Shown in pieces: positions 1 to 12,121 of a DNA stretch of 64,000 bases (position 1 is its first letter; every line of letters starts with the position of its first letter). The position numbers and the translations under genes were made by a program. The DNA comes from Isochrysis galbana (taxonomy: Eukaryota > Haptophyta > Isochrysidales > Isochrysidaceae): positions 5,183,774 to 5,247,773 of the forward strand of contig CM030936.1 in the NCBI GenBank assembly GCA_018136815.1, given 5' to 3'. Below the pieces are notes generated by a model. It had not been told where the DNA came from, searched no databases, and saw only the letters and a program-made list of their open reading frames with translations.

Positions 1-262
1 GATAGATTCGCAGCATAGAGAGCTCGTATCTAAGAACCGCCAAGCGGCATTTACGACGATACGCGAGGGATGAGCGACGGGCAAGCGACGGGCAAGGTCG
101 CGTGCTGGCAATAAAGATTACAAAGGGAGGCACGCCAAATGTTGTGAGGACTAGGTGTCACGTGTTGCAAGGGCCTCACAAAACAGCCATCTGACATCCG
201 CTGAGAGGGCGGCAACACCAAATGACGGCCGTGCATTGGCCAGCCAGTAGACTTTGCCCTGA

Positions 263-1531
263 CTAGCTAGATGCGGTGGCGCCAGCAGCGATGGCGAGTG
301 TGGCCATGGTTGCAGCAGCCACCGGCCCTGCCCGGCGTGAGGATGCGGCCAAGACACGCATCGGCACAGCAGGCCACGCCATACGCGGCAGATTGAGGCG
401 CGATGACTCCCAGACTTTTCCCACGCGGCGCCTGCATCGACGTGCAGACTTAATGAGCGGCACGATGCGCGGCAACAAACGCAGCCTCTGTTCGAAGCGG
501 TGCGCCTCCTCGCAATTGAGGCCCCCCCAAACGCGTGAGACGCGAGCGTCCCGCCAGTCGTACGTTGACAGAATCGGGTCGCGCAGCGAGGCGCGTCCGA
601 GCACGTCGCGCTGCAGGATAGCGGTGGAAATGTGTAAGTGCAACGCAAATGTCCGATAGAACATAAACTCGTGCGGCTTCGCGCCCAGCACACATGGCGC
701 TAGCAGGGCGGCCCCAAAGTAAGGTGCATCCGCATACGCGGTGGTGAAGCACATGTTCCAGCTGACATACATATTCTTCCACATGATGGGCTGTGGCAGT
801 CGCATCTGTACAGCGCATCGGTGGTCGTCGGAGATGCTTGCCGCACCCGCGCTGCCTGGCCGAGCAGCGCTCAAAGCAAGGCCCGCCGCCGCATTGTGGT
901 GGTGACCACGGCGGGAGTCCTGGAGAACCGCCTCAAGGATGTTGAATGGCAACCCGATGTGGCCAAAGTTGGGCGGCAGCGGCCGCCTTCGCAACCTATG
1001 CTCCGCGAATCGCTCGAGAGTGATGTCGACAGTGGTCAGCTTCGCCACCTCGAACCAGTTGAGCGCACTGTGCCAGTTGGGGCGTGAGCGGACCGCGTGG
1101 CGCATGTGGCAGTAGACCTGCTCAGCGAGCGCCGGGTCCTCGGTCACGGCTCCGGTCACCAGGTGGAGGAGCAGGCAATAGTGCACCAACCGGTAGATCT
1201 CTGCATCCAGTCCCTCTAGCCTCAAGTGCTCCACGCCGAGCCGCCTTGCTAGCTTGCACAGGAGCGGGTTTTGTGCGGCGAGTTCTGCGATCTCATCAAC
1301 AAACTCGCTCAGGCTCTCCGGTGCCGCGCTTGATGCTCCGGAGGCACCGTGGAAGAGGCGATGCGGGAGCGCACGAACGAGAGGTTCGCATGTGTCGAGG
1401 CTAGTCTCGGCGAGCAGCGCGGCGAGCGTGGCTCTGTCGGGCGTGAGCGATGGCGCGGGAGCGGCTGAGCGGAGGCAGCGGTGGACTTGCCCAGAGAGGA
1501 TGAGGATGGGCGAGGCGCCCAGAGCGCGCAT
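263..1531 (-). CDS. Protein of unknown function, 422 aa
   Basis: Single uninterrupted frame. I take the ATG at 1531 as the start because it is the first ATG in the frame and the DNA above it is CT-rich flank rather than protein-like. I do not recognise a family. The N-terminal half is alanine/leucine-rich and looks helical. The middle carries a His-rich stretch (RRGHHHNAAAG), and the C-terminal third is aromatic and His-rich (PIMWKNMYVSWNMCF, FALHLHIS), ending in an Ala-rich, weakly hydrophobic tail. There is no signal peptide and no clear multi-pass membrane pattern. Codon choice and GC match the other host genes here, which supports a real gene. A missed intron cannot be excluded. Function unknown. 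Confidence 0.55.
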   Translation of the reverse strand: MRALGASPILILSGQVHRCLRSAAPAPSLTPDRATLAALLAETSLDTCEPLVRALPHRLFHGASGASSAAPESLSEFVDEIAELAAQNPLLCKLARRLGVEHLRLEGLDAEIYRLVHYCLLLHLVTGAVTEDPALAEQVYCHMRHAVRSRPNWHSALNWFEVAKLTTVDITLERFAEHRLRRRPLPPNFGHIGLPFNILEAVLQDSRRGHHHNAAAGLALSAARPGSAGAASISDDHRCAVQMRLPQPIMWKNMYVSWNMCFTTAYADAPYFGAALLAPCVLGAKPHEFMFYRTFALHLHISTAILQRDVLGRASLRDPILSTYDWRDARVSRVWGGLNCEEAHRFEQRLRLLPRIVPLIKSARRCRRRVGKVWESSRLNLPRMAWPAVPMRVLAASSRRAGPVAAATMATLAIAAGATASS

Positions 1532-1559
1532 GCGTGCGGCACGTACGCGTGCACCCAGC

Positions 1560-1850
1560 GCGCGCGCACACACACTCTCTCCCACCCTCACTCTTTCGCG
1601 CTGCCCCGCACCCCCCACCCCCCACCCTCCTCTCTTGGCAGCAGCCCAAGCCGAGGGAAGGGGAGGAGGGAGAGGGATCGCAACCGCTCGCTCTCTCCTC
1701 TCCTCGTCTTGTCTCTTCTTCTCTCTCCCCTCGTCCTGTTATCTCTCTTCTCTCTACCCGCCCTCTTCCCCCCCCCGCCCCCTAGCGTCTTGCCCAAGTT
1801 TCTTCCTTCTGTGACGGAGCGAGAGAGAGAGAGAGAGGGATGAGAGACGA
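1560..1850. other. CT-rich 5' flank of the 263-1531 gene
   Basis: Strongly pyrimidine-rich tract on the + strand with a GA microsatellite near 1822-1840. It lies directly upstream of the minus-strand gene. Similar tracts precede the protease and the ENTH adaptor, so it is probably promoter or 5'UTR sequence. No TATA box was identified. Confidence 0.35.
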
Positions 1851-3526
1851 GAGGCTACACTTTGCGCCTCTCCAGCAGCCTCTCATTTCCCTCTTGCACA
1901 GCAGTTTCTTCCTCTCTTCACGCCACCGTCTCGAGTCGTGCTGCTGGGCGCCACCCCCCCCCCCCCCGCGCGCGCTTCTTCATCAGCAGCTTCATCACTG
2001 ATGAACCGTCCCCATCTCTCTCTCTCTCTCCTCTTCTCTCGGCTTGTCCGCCCCCCACGCGGGCGGCGGGGGGCGGGGGGGCGGGGGGGTCCGCGAGTTT
2101 TAATTTACGCACGGGACATGGCCCTTCGGCCGACGGGGCTCTGCCCTACTCTGCCCTCATGGCCGCCCCAGAACAGGAAAAAACAAAACAACACGTGCCG
2201 GAAGTTACGAGCAGGGGCTGTTTACTGAGCAGGCGAGGGGGGAGCGGGGGGAGGGGGAAGAAAGAGCGAGAGAGGAAGTGTTTCATGTTTCAACATAATA
2301 CAGAATGCACAATGTCACCTTTGACCTTTGACCTTTGATCTACACAATACACAATGCACAATGCACAATGCTGCTATCTATTCACGGACCACCAGTCGGG
2401 TGGATCAAACATGGAACATGGTACATGGTACTAGGGCCAGTCGGAAATATTCCGAAAAACTTGCCCAAATATTCCGCGAAGATATCCCATTTATATCCGA
2501 GGAGGCCACCCAAATATCCCCAAAATATGCCAACCTGGTGTGCGCGTGCGGGGGCGCGCGTGCGGGCGCGCGTGCGCGGGCGCGCGCGCGCGTGTGCGCG
2601 TGCGCGGGGGCGTGTGTGCGTGTGCGTGTGTGCGTGGCCACAGGCCGCTTGCGAGGCCACTGGCGAGGCCAGCGACCATCGCTGCGGCCGCCGGCCATCG
2701 CGCACCGCCGCAGGAGAAAAAGATCAAATTGATTATAGTTTTGTCAAATTATAATCTTAGTAATTCTTATTTTAGTCTTCATTTCACCAGTCCAAGACAC
2801 ATATGAGCACAATACATGACCATCAGCATGCCCAAATGCCAATGTTTCGGTAGCCAACCAGTCTTACCATATGAGACTGTCGAATCATCGAAAGAAAAGG
2901 AGGGGTTGTCTCTCGAAATCGAACGTGAGACGCTCGAAGACACGAGGCTGTCCGTCAATTCAGCACGTCAATGCGAAAACAAAACTACTTTTTGTGCTCC
3001 ATGTTGGGATGTTGTGCTATAAAAACGGGCAAACTATTGACTGGCCCGTGCTTGGCGGGCACGACTTGTGTGTCTCCGAACGTGAATGGCCTTGGAGGTC
3101 ATCCGTGTGTACAAAAAATTCCAAAAGTTGGCTCGAGATGAGCGCAAAGCAGCCGGTGTCCAATCGTGATTCACGACACGATTGCCCACAGAAATCGATC
3201 GCAACCATCACGCCTGAAGCTTTCAGGCCGGTGCTTGGCTAGATTACATATTGAATCTACTAGTAGCCAAAAGAACGGGCGGTCTAGAGCTCGAAATTCG
3301 CCCTTCTGCCCAATTTTCGAGCCCTCCGTGCGGAGAAAAATTCTCCCTTTAGACGTCAAACAAAAAGCTATCAATTCTACAGTACTGTTCGGCCGCGCGC
3401 GTCGCGCCGTCGCAGATCACGCTGCAGGCTAGCTTAAATTACATTTCTAGATTGCTACGTACCAGCCCTATGATGCACGTGAAAATCCGAGGAGCCGACG
3501 AAAACATAGAGAGAACACCTGCCGCC
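1851..3526. other. Intergenic, no supported gene
   Basis: Low-complexity sequence: C and G homopolymer runs near 1952-1970 and 2068-2090, a small tandem of CTTTGAC at about 2322-2337, CACAATG repeats at about 2342-2370, and an alternating GC/GT purine-pyrimidine stretch at about 2537-2640 that could adopt Z-DNA. From 2760 to 3430 the DNA is AT-richer. Short frames there match nothing I know. Confidence 0.4.
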
Positions 3527-3594
3527 GATGCTCTGGTTGAAAAAAAAAAGATCTGAAGGTTCAGGGCTACACACCTAACCGATGCTCTGGTTGA
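3527..3594 (-). mobile_element. 40-bp retroposon end with 14-bp target duplication
   Basis: The sequence GATGCTCTGGTTGA occurs at 3527-3540 and again at 3581-3594. Between them lies a 40-bp insert that begins with an A run followed by GATCTGAAGG. On the minus strand the insert reads as an RNA-like 3' end finishing in CTTCAGATC plus a T run. This is what an extremely 5'-truncated target-primed retrotransposition would leave. A second insert with the same A-run-GATCTG end is at 20883-20897, and a related end is at about 20967-21005. Confidence 0.7.
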
Positions 3595-4368
<774 letters not shown>

Positions 4369-4379
4369 GGGGCGAGGCT

Positions 4380-4800
4380 AGCGGCGCGCGGCGCGCGGCG
4401 GCGAGGAAGGGAGCGAAGCGGCGCCCCTCCCTCCTCCCCGCGAGGGGGGGGGCTACCTCCTTTCTTTCCTCCGGTCTTCGCGCGTCGCTGCTCCGTTGGC
4501 GTTCACTTGCGTAAACTAAAGTTCACTGTCTAGTCTCAGTCTTTGTGTGCCTCCGAAAGGGGATCCATCGGGGGAGGATGCGGCTCCGGTCGGCGCAGAA
4601 GGCGACGCAGCCCGCGGCGGTTGGTTGCGTGGACGAGGGGAGGGGACGACGAGGAGAGAGGAGAGAGAAGGCGGGAGGGGGGGGAGGGCTCCCTTCCTTC
4701 TCTAGAAAGTACTCTTGCACTCTTCCCTCTCGTGTTCACAGCTTGCCTCGCCTGTTCCAGCGGGGGGGGGAGCGGGGGGAGGCATTCTTCTCTGCTTCTG

Positions 4801-4837
<37 letters not shown>

Positions 4838-5293
4838 ACTTATGCCGACAGCGTCCATCATGCCTTCCCCTTCCCTCTTTCTTGCTCCCATCTTCTTTGA
4901 ACTTCACCTTCTCATATTTCGGGTCAGAAGAAAGCCGACGGCGAAAAAGCAAGGAACAGAGAGAAGCGAGAGAGGAGAAGAGAGAGAGAGAGAGAGAGAG
5001 AGCCACCAGAAAGTCCAGCGTGGTATTCTTTCATCTTCTGCCGTTCGTTCTTCACAGAGTGCCACCGTCGTCGCCGGGTGTTCTCTTCATTCTTCCGCAG
5101 CTTGTGTTTCCCGATCGTTCGTTCGGCTGCCTCGCGACTCTCGCTGCTATCTCCGGTAAACGCACGGAGAACTACGTCCCTTGCCCTGATCTTCTCTCTT
5201 CTCTCTCGAAACATTGATTCTCGCGCCCCCCCCCTCACGTGGTTTTCTCTCCTCCCCCCGGGCCCCCGCCCTCTCCCCCCTCCCCCCTCCCCG
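4380..5293 (+). promoter_or_regulatory. CT-rich 5' flank of the papain-like protease gene
   Basis: GC- and CT-rich sequence with a (CT)n tract at about 4803-4835, a GA tract at about 4980-5002 and C runs up to 5290, immediately before the protease ATG. Reading frames here are low-complexity. Probably promoter plus 5'UTR, by position only. Confidence 0.35.
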
Positions 5294-7255
5294 ATGCACG
5301 AGCCTCTGCTGGTGACTCGGCGGCCCAAGCCGGCGTCGCCGCTCGTGCTGTGTGGTGTCGTTGGCATCGTCGCGGCTGCTGCGCTCTGCGCCGCTCAGCT
5401 CGCCCTACTCCGCACGCTCGATGGCCGTATCGCCCAGATCGAGGCCTCTCTGCCTTCCCAAAAGCCCTCGCTGCTCCTCGCAAAACAGCCGCCACCACCG
5501 CAGCCGCATTCCGACAGCCTGCCGCACAAGTTCGTGGTCGACGGCCTCACACCATCCGCCGATCAGGCCTTTCGTGGAGACTGCTGGCTCTTCGCCGTCA
5601 CTGGTGAGCCCGCCCTGCGCTCGCTCGAAATCCACGTCCGGTTGGCCTGAGGGCGCTGAGCTGCCTGCCTCGCGCTTGCTGCCGCAGGTCTGCTCGAGGA
5701 CTCGTACCGCCGCTGGGGTGTCCAGCAGGGATGGTACGACGGAAGCAATTACCTTCGCCTGAGCCGCCAGGCTCTCGGCATCTCCATCATGGAGCTGTGC
5801 AAGGATCATCCCATCAGGTGATCTGCAGAATCATCCATTATGGCGTGTTGCTCTCTGTCGGCAGCCGCACCACATTGGTGTGGCCGACTCCCTGTAGGCA
5901 ACGTATGCCTCGCCCCGTCCTTTCCGCAGCATTTGCCCGGCCAACCTCATCGACGGTAAGATCGTTTTCGGCAACACGACAGAGGGCTCTGACGGCGCCG
6001 ATGAGCACGTGAGCATTCCCACGCGCGTGGCCATCAGCATGCCTTCTGCCGCGCGGATGCCTCACCACCCTACGTCCCCTTCCCCTTCCCCCAGCTGCTC
6101 TACTGGCTGCGTACGCTAGGAGACGGCACCAACGTCTTGCCCGACTCCGTCTGCCCGTACGCCATCCACGACGACTGGCGTGGCGAATGGAAGTGCGACG
6201 GCCTCGAGGAAGCACGCCAGACAAATCCGCTTCACTTCAAGGTGAGGTCGATGAAGAGCTTCTATGAGAAGGAGGCCATGAAGCAGGCGCTGGTCAAATA
6301 CGGCAGGCCTCTATCTTTGGGCGTTACGATGGTCACCGTGCCACATTACCTGCCCTGCCTCAAGGAGCTCGCCTGCGAGAAGGAGACGGCCCAGTGCGTG
6401 CCGTGCCCACTCGAGCGCATCTACGGTGACGTCGACTGCTGCATCGCCGTCGAGAAGCCGATGGTTACCATGAAGGGCGAATGGTTCGTCTTCAAGGATG
6501 ACCTCCTTACCATGGAGGGCGGTCACGCAGTCAATATTGTGGGCTGGAATGATGTGTACAAGACGGAGCATGGCGAGGTCGGTGGCTTTATCATCCGCAA
6601 CACATGGGCCGACGGCCTCGGCACTGCACATGGCCTGAAAGCGCGTGGCTCGCACACTGCGGCCTTCTACATGCAGGACATTGGCGACGTCGACGAGGCG
6701 CTCAATTGCCCCAACCCACACTCCGCGCGCTCTTGGACGCAGTGCGAGACGATCCAAGCCTGCACCGAGGGCATCAGCGCCATGGAGGCCGGGCCGAGCT
6801 CCGTCCCCTCTCTCGAGTGCATCGATCTCGGGCTCGCTATGCCGAAGGGCCAGTGCGTCCCCGGCCGCACCTACTTCCTCCACAACCTCACTCTCTGGAG
6901 CAACCACGGCCTCTACATCGGCTGTTATCTCTACAAGGACGAGGCGGGCACGGAGGCCACGTCTTGCCTGCCGCCCGCCACACTTGACGACATGGCTACT
7001 GTCTTCACGCCGCCTGCGGACAAGATTGTCCTCAATCGGAAGGAGCTGTGCGGCTACAACTTCGTGCCGTACTCGGTCTTGGACGAGATGGAGATTCGGT
7101 TTGGGGGCATGGCCACCTCGACATACGAGATCGAGTGGGCCAAGGAGTCGTACCCGGATCACGAAGCACCCAAGTACGACTATAGTCTTCTCAAGAAGTC
7201 GACTAACAAGCTTGCGAAGCTCAACATCTCCGTTCCGAATGAGATCAAGCTATGA
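5294..7255 (+). CDS. Membrane-anchored papain-like (C1-type) cysteine protease, 4 exons
   Basis: Predicted exons are 5294-5603, 5688-5817, 5930-6008 and 6095-7255, all with GT-AG junctions and matching phases, giving 559 aa. Residues about 16-38 form one hydrophobic segment after a short basic N-terminus, consistent with a type II membrane anchor. Catalytic features of family C1 are visible: Gln91 and Cys97 in QAFRGDCWLFAVTG (same six-residue spacing as papain Gln19/Cys25), His317 in GGHAVNIVGWND and Asn342 in IIRNTWADG. Asp precedes the nucleophile where Ser is usual. A Cys-rich segment lies between the Cys and His blocks. About 200 residues follow the Asn, more than in a plain papain domain. 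There is no recognisable inhibitory propeptide, since only about 50 residues separate anchor and domain. Likely a secretory-pathway or vacuolar peptidase. Confidence 0.82.
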
Positions 7256-8189
7256 GCAGCGTCCACGCTACCCTGTCCAGTCTAAGGATGCAATATAGTC
7301 TCTACGGACTTGTGTGCGCTGCGAGTACTAGTCCCTTACATGGCCAATGTCCTCCTGTAACGAGCATCCCTGAATCTCTGGATGGGTGATGCTAAAGCAA
7401 GCGTCATGGTGTAGTTGCAAGGCCAGCGTTGGCCAGACGCTAGGCTTGTTCTCGAGTGCGCCGTCACTCCTGCGCGAGCGGACGTGGCTGCGCCTTCTCT
7501 CCCGAATGTTGGCCAATCATACGAGGCCTCGGTGTGCTCGTCTCGGCGGCCAACTGCATGATCAATGTTGCCTTCTTGACCGGCGCCTCGTCCAAGGACG
7601 AGGTATTGCCTTCATTTATTTTGCGGTCAATCTGTTGTCAATGTTGTGGCCGAACTTGTGAGGCATGCCAAAGGCATGCGCCCATCTATCCATAACCACG
7701 TGCAGGGAGTCAACAGTGCATTCAGGCATCGAGCAATTGTGGCAGCAAGGCGTGCTGACCTAACCTATGGGCTGTCAATGATGTATGGCTACGCCGCCCA
7801 TCGCTAGGATTAGGATAGCTCGGGCTAGGCGCGGCATCAGTGTTCTTGACCCTTGAGTTCTTTTGGCGCTCTATCGTACGTAAATGTCGGGCGTTGTGAT
7901 GTGTTGTATAGCAGACGTCTTATTGCTCATGATTTCAATTTATCTTCTCATCAGAATTAGAGTTAGTGCCGCTAGCCATGTCACATGTCACTAGCCATGT
8001 GCCATGTAGCACAACCGGGCAGGCGCCACGCTACTCAAAGCAGAAGGGAGAAGGAGATGGGGGCTCCGCGGGGGGAAATGATCACGCTCCCCGTCTCTTT
8101 CCCCGCGGAACTCGTCCCCTCCCTCATACCAAAACAATACAGGGATGTCGCTCGAAAAAAAAGAAGAAAGAAGAAACCTCAAGTTGCAC
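7256..8189. other. Intergenic, no supported gene
   Basis: 3' flank of the protease gene. Moderate GC, no family-like frame, no tRNA-like structure noticed. Confidence 0.4.
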
Positions 8190-8436
8190 ACTAGGGCCGC
8201 TAGGAGCGCCTCGCCGCCCCACCGCCCTTCGTTCGCCGTTCGTCCCCAACCCAGACACCCAAATGGGATTGCCCGACCCAATCCAGAATTTCGAATTTCA
8301 TTCACCCGACTCCCGGCGGGGAGGAGGGCCAAAGCGCCGCGCTAGCCGCCGAGGCCGCTCGCGACGGAGTGGCTCAGAGCCCTCCGGTTGCGCTCGACTC
8401 GCCAACGATCCGCTGCCACCTTCACCCGCACAAAAA

Positions 8437-9192
8437 AAAAACCTTCTAATATTCTTACCGCACTCGCGGCGAATGGAACCACTACTTACTACACGTAGCA
8501 CGTAGCATACTTTCTACACCCCCACTCCCCCGGCCCTTCTCCCCCCGCCATAAGGCGACTCCCCCCGTGCACTACTAGGGGGATAGGGGTGAAGGGCTTA
8601 GATATGGTCCGGTGGCCCGCGCCCCCCCCCGGTGATCTTTCCCCCCCTTCCTCCTGTGTCTCCGAGTGGGCGGCCGACTCTGTCCCGACTTATCCTGTAA
8701 ACAGGAGCGGGACTTACCAATTTTTCGGTGGGCGGAGCTCTCGCTCCGCCCACCCCCTTCTCCGCGCTCTCTCTCCCCTCTCCTGCGGCACGCGCGATGG
8801 CGCGCCTGCGGCAGGCCTCCAGCTGCCCTCTGGCGGCCCCTGGAGGCTCCTGGAGGCCAGCTCAGGGGGCAGAGGAGGCTGGGGCTGGGCCCTGGCCTCC
8901 CCTGCCTCCCCCTCGCTGGCGCTCCTGAGCCTCTGGGGCCCCCACGCTGCACCTGTCTGCCTGTCGACCAGGGGGGGAGGGGGAGTTGGAGCAATGGGCT
9001 GGTCACGAGGGGCCAGGATGGGCGAATGAGGCGAGCCTGTGGGGAAGGGAGTGGGTCAGTAGGGCAGTGGCCTCCTGGCAAGCCATCAGGCGTGCCAGGA
9101 GGATGAGTGGTTCCTCCCCCATGGCAGGGGAGGAGTGGAGAGAGGGGGGGGCTCGTGCCCCCCCATGGGGCAACCAAGTATAAACTTAGTTC
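8437..9192 (-). mobile_element. 756-bp short element nested in the LINE
   Basis: Flanked by a 16-bp target duplication TTCACCCGCACAAAAA at 8421-8436 and 9193-9208. Read on the minus strand it starts near 9192 (ACTAAGTTTATACTTGG) and ends in the GTAAGAATATTAGAAGG plus T-run tail at 8437. A near-identical 752-bp copy in the opposite orientation is at 37869-38620. Its last 120 bp or so resemble the 3' end of the LINE at 37.74-37.85 kb. No protein domain recognised. One frame is open for about 200 codons but diverges by frameshift from the second copy, so it is probably not coding. Confidence 0.8.
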
Positions 9193-9210
9193 TTCACCCG
9201 CACAAAAAGA

Positions 9211-10025
9211 TAGCGGGAGCCTGTCTCAACGGCCCGGCGTGCCTCTTCCTCTTCCTCCATCCAGAGTACGCCGCTATCATAGCCGCCGCGATAATCCAAA
9301 ACGCGCGACACGCTGAAGCCTTGCCTCGCCCGAAACCCAAATTCGACTCCACCCTTGGACTGGATACCCAGGTGAGGGACCGATCCGAATCGCGACCTAC
9401 AACATAAATGGCACCAAAGGCGGGAAACTCGGCGCGGTACTGTCTCAAGCAAGAAAAGCTAGAGTGGACATACTCCTTCTCCAAGAGTTGCACGCGTACG
9501 AAGACGGCTCATACCTTCGGCAACACAGAACACAGAACCGCGTCACTCCTAGGATGTAGGATGGCATTGATTGGTTCGTTGGTTCTGGTTCGCGTCCCCC
9601 GGAGAGTTGGCGGACCCAGCAAGCGGTGTCGCGGTGGCGATACGCGAATCGTGTAGCAGGTAGCAGGGTAGCCCCTAAAGTAGACTCGATTAAGGTAATC
9701 ATACAAGGAAGATGCATACAAGTCAACGTAGAAATAGACGAAAAACTATACCTATCTATACCAGATAATCTCAGTATACCTAATTGCTAGCCCGCGCCTG
9801 AGGGGCGCGCAAATCGATAAACTTAAGCGCGACGGAGCGACGGAGCCCTAGGAGCCCACACCACCGCTACGCCGACACTCATGGGGGGCGACTTCAATTG
9901 CGTCGAAATGTCGCACACGACACGGCAGGACAAGGGCCAACACCCTACGCTAACGCCAGGGAGGAGGGGACTAGACCGCCAGGGATCGGGACACGCCGCC
10001 TGCCACCGAGAAGCCCCATTCACCG
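9211..10025 (+). pseudogene. Remnant of LINE EEP endonuclease
   Basis: Pieces in different frames correspond to the start of an EEP domain (ATYNINGTKGGKLG, then LLLQELHAYEDGS) and a later GGDFNCVE block. The intervening part and any reverse transcriptase are missing. Homologous to the copy at 36805-37434, which keeps one longer open frame. Confidence 0.6.
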
Positions 10026-10158
10026 AGCCCCTACGTAGTGCACGAGGGGAGTAGCCACGAGGCGGGTGAAGGGAGTGGGAAGGGGTGCGGGCGTGGCTGC
10101 GAGAGATTCAGTGCACAACCGCGTGAGGGGTGCGAATATTAAGAAGTTTTTTTTAAAT

Positions 10159-10696
10159 TTAAAACGAGCCTGCGAGCCTCCGTTGTTGTCGCCTGCTTTC
10201 CTTTTCGCCTTTCGCCCCTTTCGCCCGTCGGGATCGACTTTTTACTGTCGATTGTCGCGTGATTTTTGATTACTTCCCAAACCGCTAGGGACTTGTCGAG
10301 CGGGATATTTTCTCCCCTAAATTGCATGTATGTATCATTGGTTTAAATGTATACTTCGCATTCCGTGGTGGTACATGGTACATGGTATATGTATATAAAT
10401 GTGTTAGTGCTTTCGTAATCTTTGAAGACATAGTGATAGCGCATGGTGTTGCACTTACTCCATAGTTCTGTCCACAGTCCACAGTGGGCTCATTTTCGGG
10501 CCGGGGCGTGTTGCTGCGCTCGGCCTATAACATGCACGCACCCCTGTGCCCGCGTAATGCATACACCTTTGCACACACACTAGTACCACAACTAAGTTTA
10601 TGCCTCACAATCAAGCTGAAGTGAGGCATCGCCATCTACTGTCGTTGCCCCTTGCAAAGCATCGCTTCAGCAATCAGACATGTCGCAGCTGGCGCT
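10159..10696. other. Intergenic, no supported gene
   Basis: Sequence after the LINE tail, including a GTACATGGTACATGGTA direct repeat at about 10371-10388. Nothing coding recognised. Confidence 0.4.
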
Positions 10697-11312
10697 TCAT
10701 CTCGGGTCGCGGGAGTATCGGCTGTCGATCGTCCCGTCCTTCCTTGGACCTGAAATCCGCCATGACAACGAGAACGCCTCTCTGCTGCTGACCTGAAGCT
10801 CACCCACGTAAGAATCTGGATCGCACCAATGCTCGAAGGGCACGTGCGCAACACTTCTCTCCGTTGGGGGCATGTTCTCTGCAGAGCCTATGACAGCGGC
10901 CGAGAGGGGCAGCGGATGGAAGAAGCGTGCTGCACTCCAGACGACATTTGGAGAGCGGTCCTGTGATTCATCGAAATATACCGCAATAGGATCCCGAGCG
11001 CAGTCCCACAGCAAGCGTCGATGCGCGTGGAAGGTGTTCCCATCGATCCATACCTCTCCCTGCGAGGAGCGACGGTTGATGCTTAGCGCCTGGCAGCGGC
11101 ATCTGGTTGCTGGCACACTGATGTACCTTCTCGTGGTAGGCCAGCACGCCCGGCTGTTCCGTGAGCTCGAGCGGAGCGAAGGTGGCCGTACCCGTGAAGG
11201 TGGATGTGATGCCACCGCACACGTACGTCATCGTCTTGGACAACTGCCACTCGCCGCGCACGAACTCGGCGAGGGCCGCGGGGCTTCGCAGCGCCGCGTG
11301 CGCTGCTGACAT
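10697..11312 (-). CDS. DUF6314-like protein, 2 exons, 182 aa
   Basis: Predicted exons on the minus strand are 11312-11127 and 11059-10697, with a GT-AG intron in phase 0. The layout matches what I recall of the DUF6314 family: an N-terminal GEWQLSKTM strand with a small lipocalin-like beta pattern (TFTGTATFAPL, LAYHEK), a central VWIDGNTFHAHRR block, then EHWCDPDSYVGEL and a C-terminal WRISGPRKDGTIDSRY. In that family the second half carries a His-Cys-x2-Asp-x-Tyr motif and a W-x-V-x-GP-x-KD motif, both recognisable here. No signal peptide. Function of the family is unknown; a small-ligand-binding barrel is an inference. It is divergent from the ENTH gene about 810 bp away, so the two may share a promoter region. 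Confidence 0.65.
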
Positions 11313-12121
11313 GGCGGGAGTCCGTCCTCGATCTCCTCCTTTTCATCTGTTCCCTAGACTTTCGATAGATCCCCTTCACTCTCCCCCAGAGACTACAGTA
11401 GAGAGGGCATTAAACTTATACTCTCCATACTCTCCATGGAATGCACTGGTGCTCTCTCTATTGTAGTCTCTAGTCTCTAGAGTAGGGGAGAGTGAGGGGG
11501 ATTATAGAGGATCAGTAGTATGCTGAAGCTGTTTTGGTCGGTCGTTGCAAGTCCTCGGAGAGTCTCGGTCGTGCTCCTCTCGGCGGGAAGCGCGCTCTGA
11601 TGCGGAGAGGGAACGAGAGCTGCTGAGTCTCTCCACTCTCGCGGAGTCTCTCCGCCTCCCCCCCCCCTCCTCCCCAGGCCCCTCCCCCCCCCCCCTCTCC
11701 TCTCCTTTCTCTCCCTCTTTCTCTCTCTCTCCTCTTCTGATCAACCCGACCGCGGCGATCCCACTGCTTCGGGCAGCAACGGATCCACTCCCCTCCGCTG
11801 GCTGCATCAGAGCGCCCCCCCCCCCCCCCCCAACCCTCCTTCCCTCCGCCCGCGCGGGGGCCCCACTCCCATCTCCCTCGGTCAGCAGGGTTCCCCCCCC
11901 CCCCTTCTCCCACCCCCAAGCCCCCACACCGCCCCACGCTATTGTAGTCCTCTAGCAGCTCCTCTTTCTCACTTCTCCAACCGCTCCTTCCTCTGTACTT
12001 TACCCGCCTCCCCCGCGGCCTCCCCCCAGCCCCCCCCCCCCCCCCCCCCCGCTTCTCTGCCTCCCCCCTTTCCTCGGCGGGCTGCCCTGTGCCCCCCCGC
12101 CCCCCGGAGCCGCCCGCCACC
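11313..12121. promoter_or_regulatory. Divergent intergenic region, CT-rich toward the ENTH gene
   Basis: Lies between the DUF6314-like gene (-) and the ENTH gene (+). It contains C and CT runs at about 11655-11735, 11815-11830 and 12035-12055 and imperfect CTCTCCATA-type repeats near 11420-11440. The last bases before the ENTH ATG, CCGCCACCATGG, form a strong Kozak-like context. Probably a shared promoter/5'UTR region. Confidence 0.4.

Larger units (their letters stand above)
8190..10158 (+). mobile_element. Decayed LINE copy, split by a nested short element
   Basis: 8400-8436 plus 9193-9260 match the LINE at 36.74-36.83 kb across the nested insertion (both have a GATCCGCTGCCA block before an A-rich stretch and then AACGGCCC). 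9360-9530 encodes a piece of an endonuclease/exonuclease/phosphatase (EEP) domain parallel to the one at 36.96 kb. About 9885-9915 retains a GGDFNCVE motif from the same domain. The copy ends at about 10158 with the shared 3' tail (GCGAATATTAAGAAG then a T run). Frameshifts and internal deletions make it non-functional. The 5' limit is approximate. Confidence 0.65.

Noticed and set aside
4543-5217. Plus-strand Ser/Arg-rich frame upstream of the protease
   Set aside because: Its composition follows CT/GA microsatellites; it is out of frame with the protease and has no domain.
8575-9177. 200-codon minus-strand frame in the short element as a gene
   Set aside because: The second copy at 37884-38342 shifts frame partway, and composition is low-complexity Pro/Gly/Arg.
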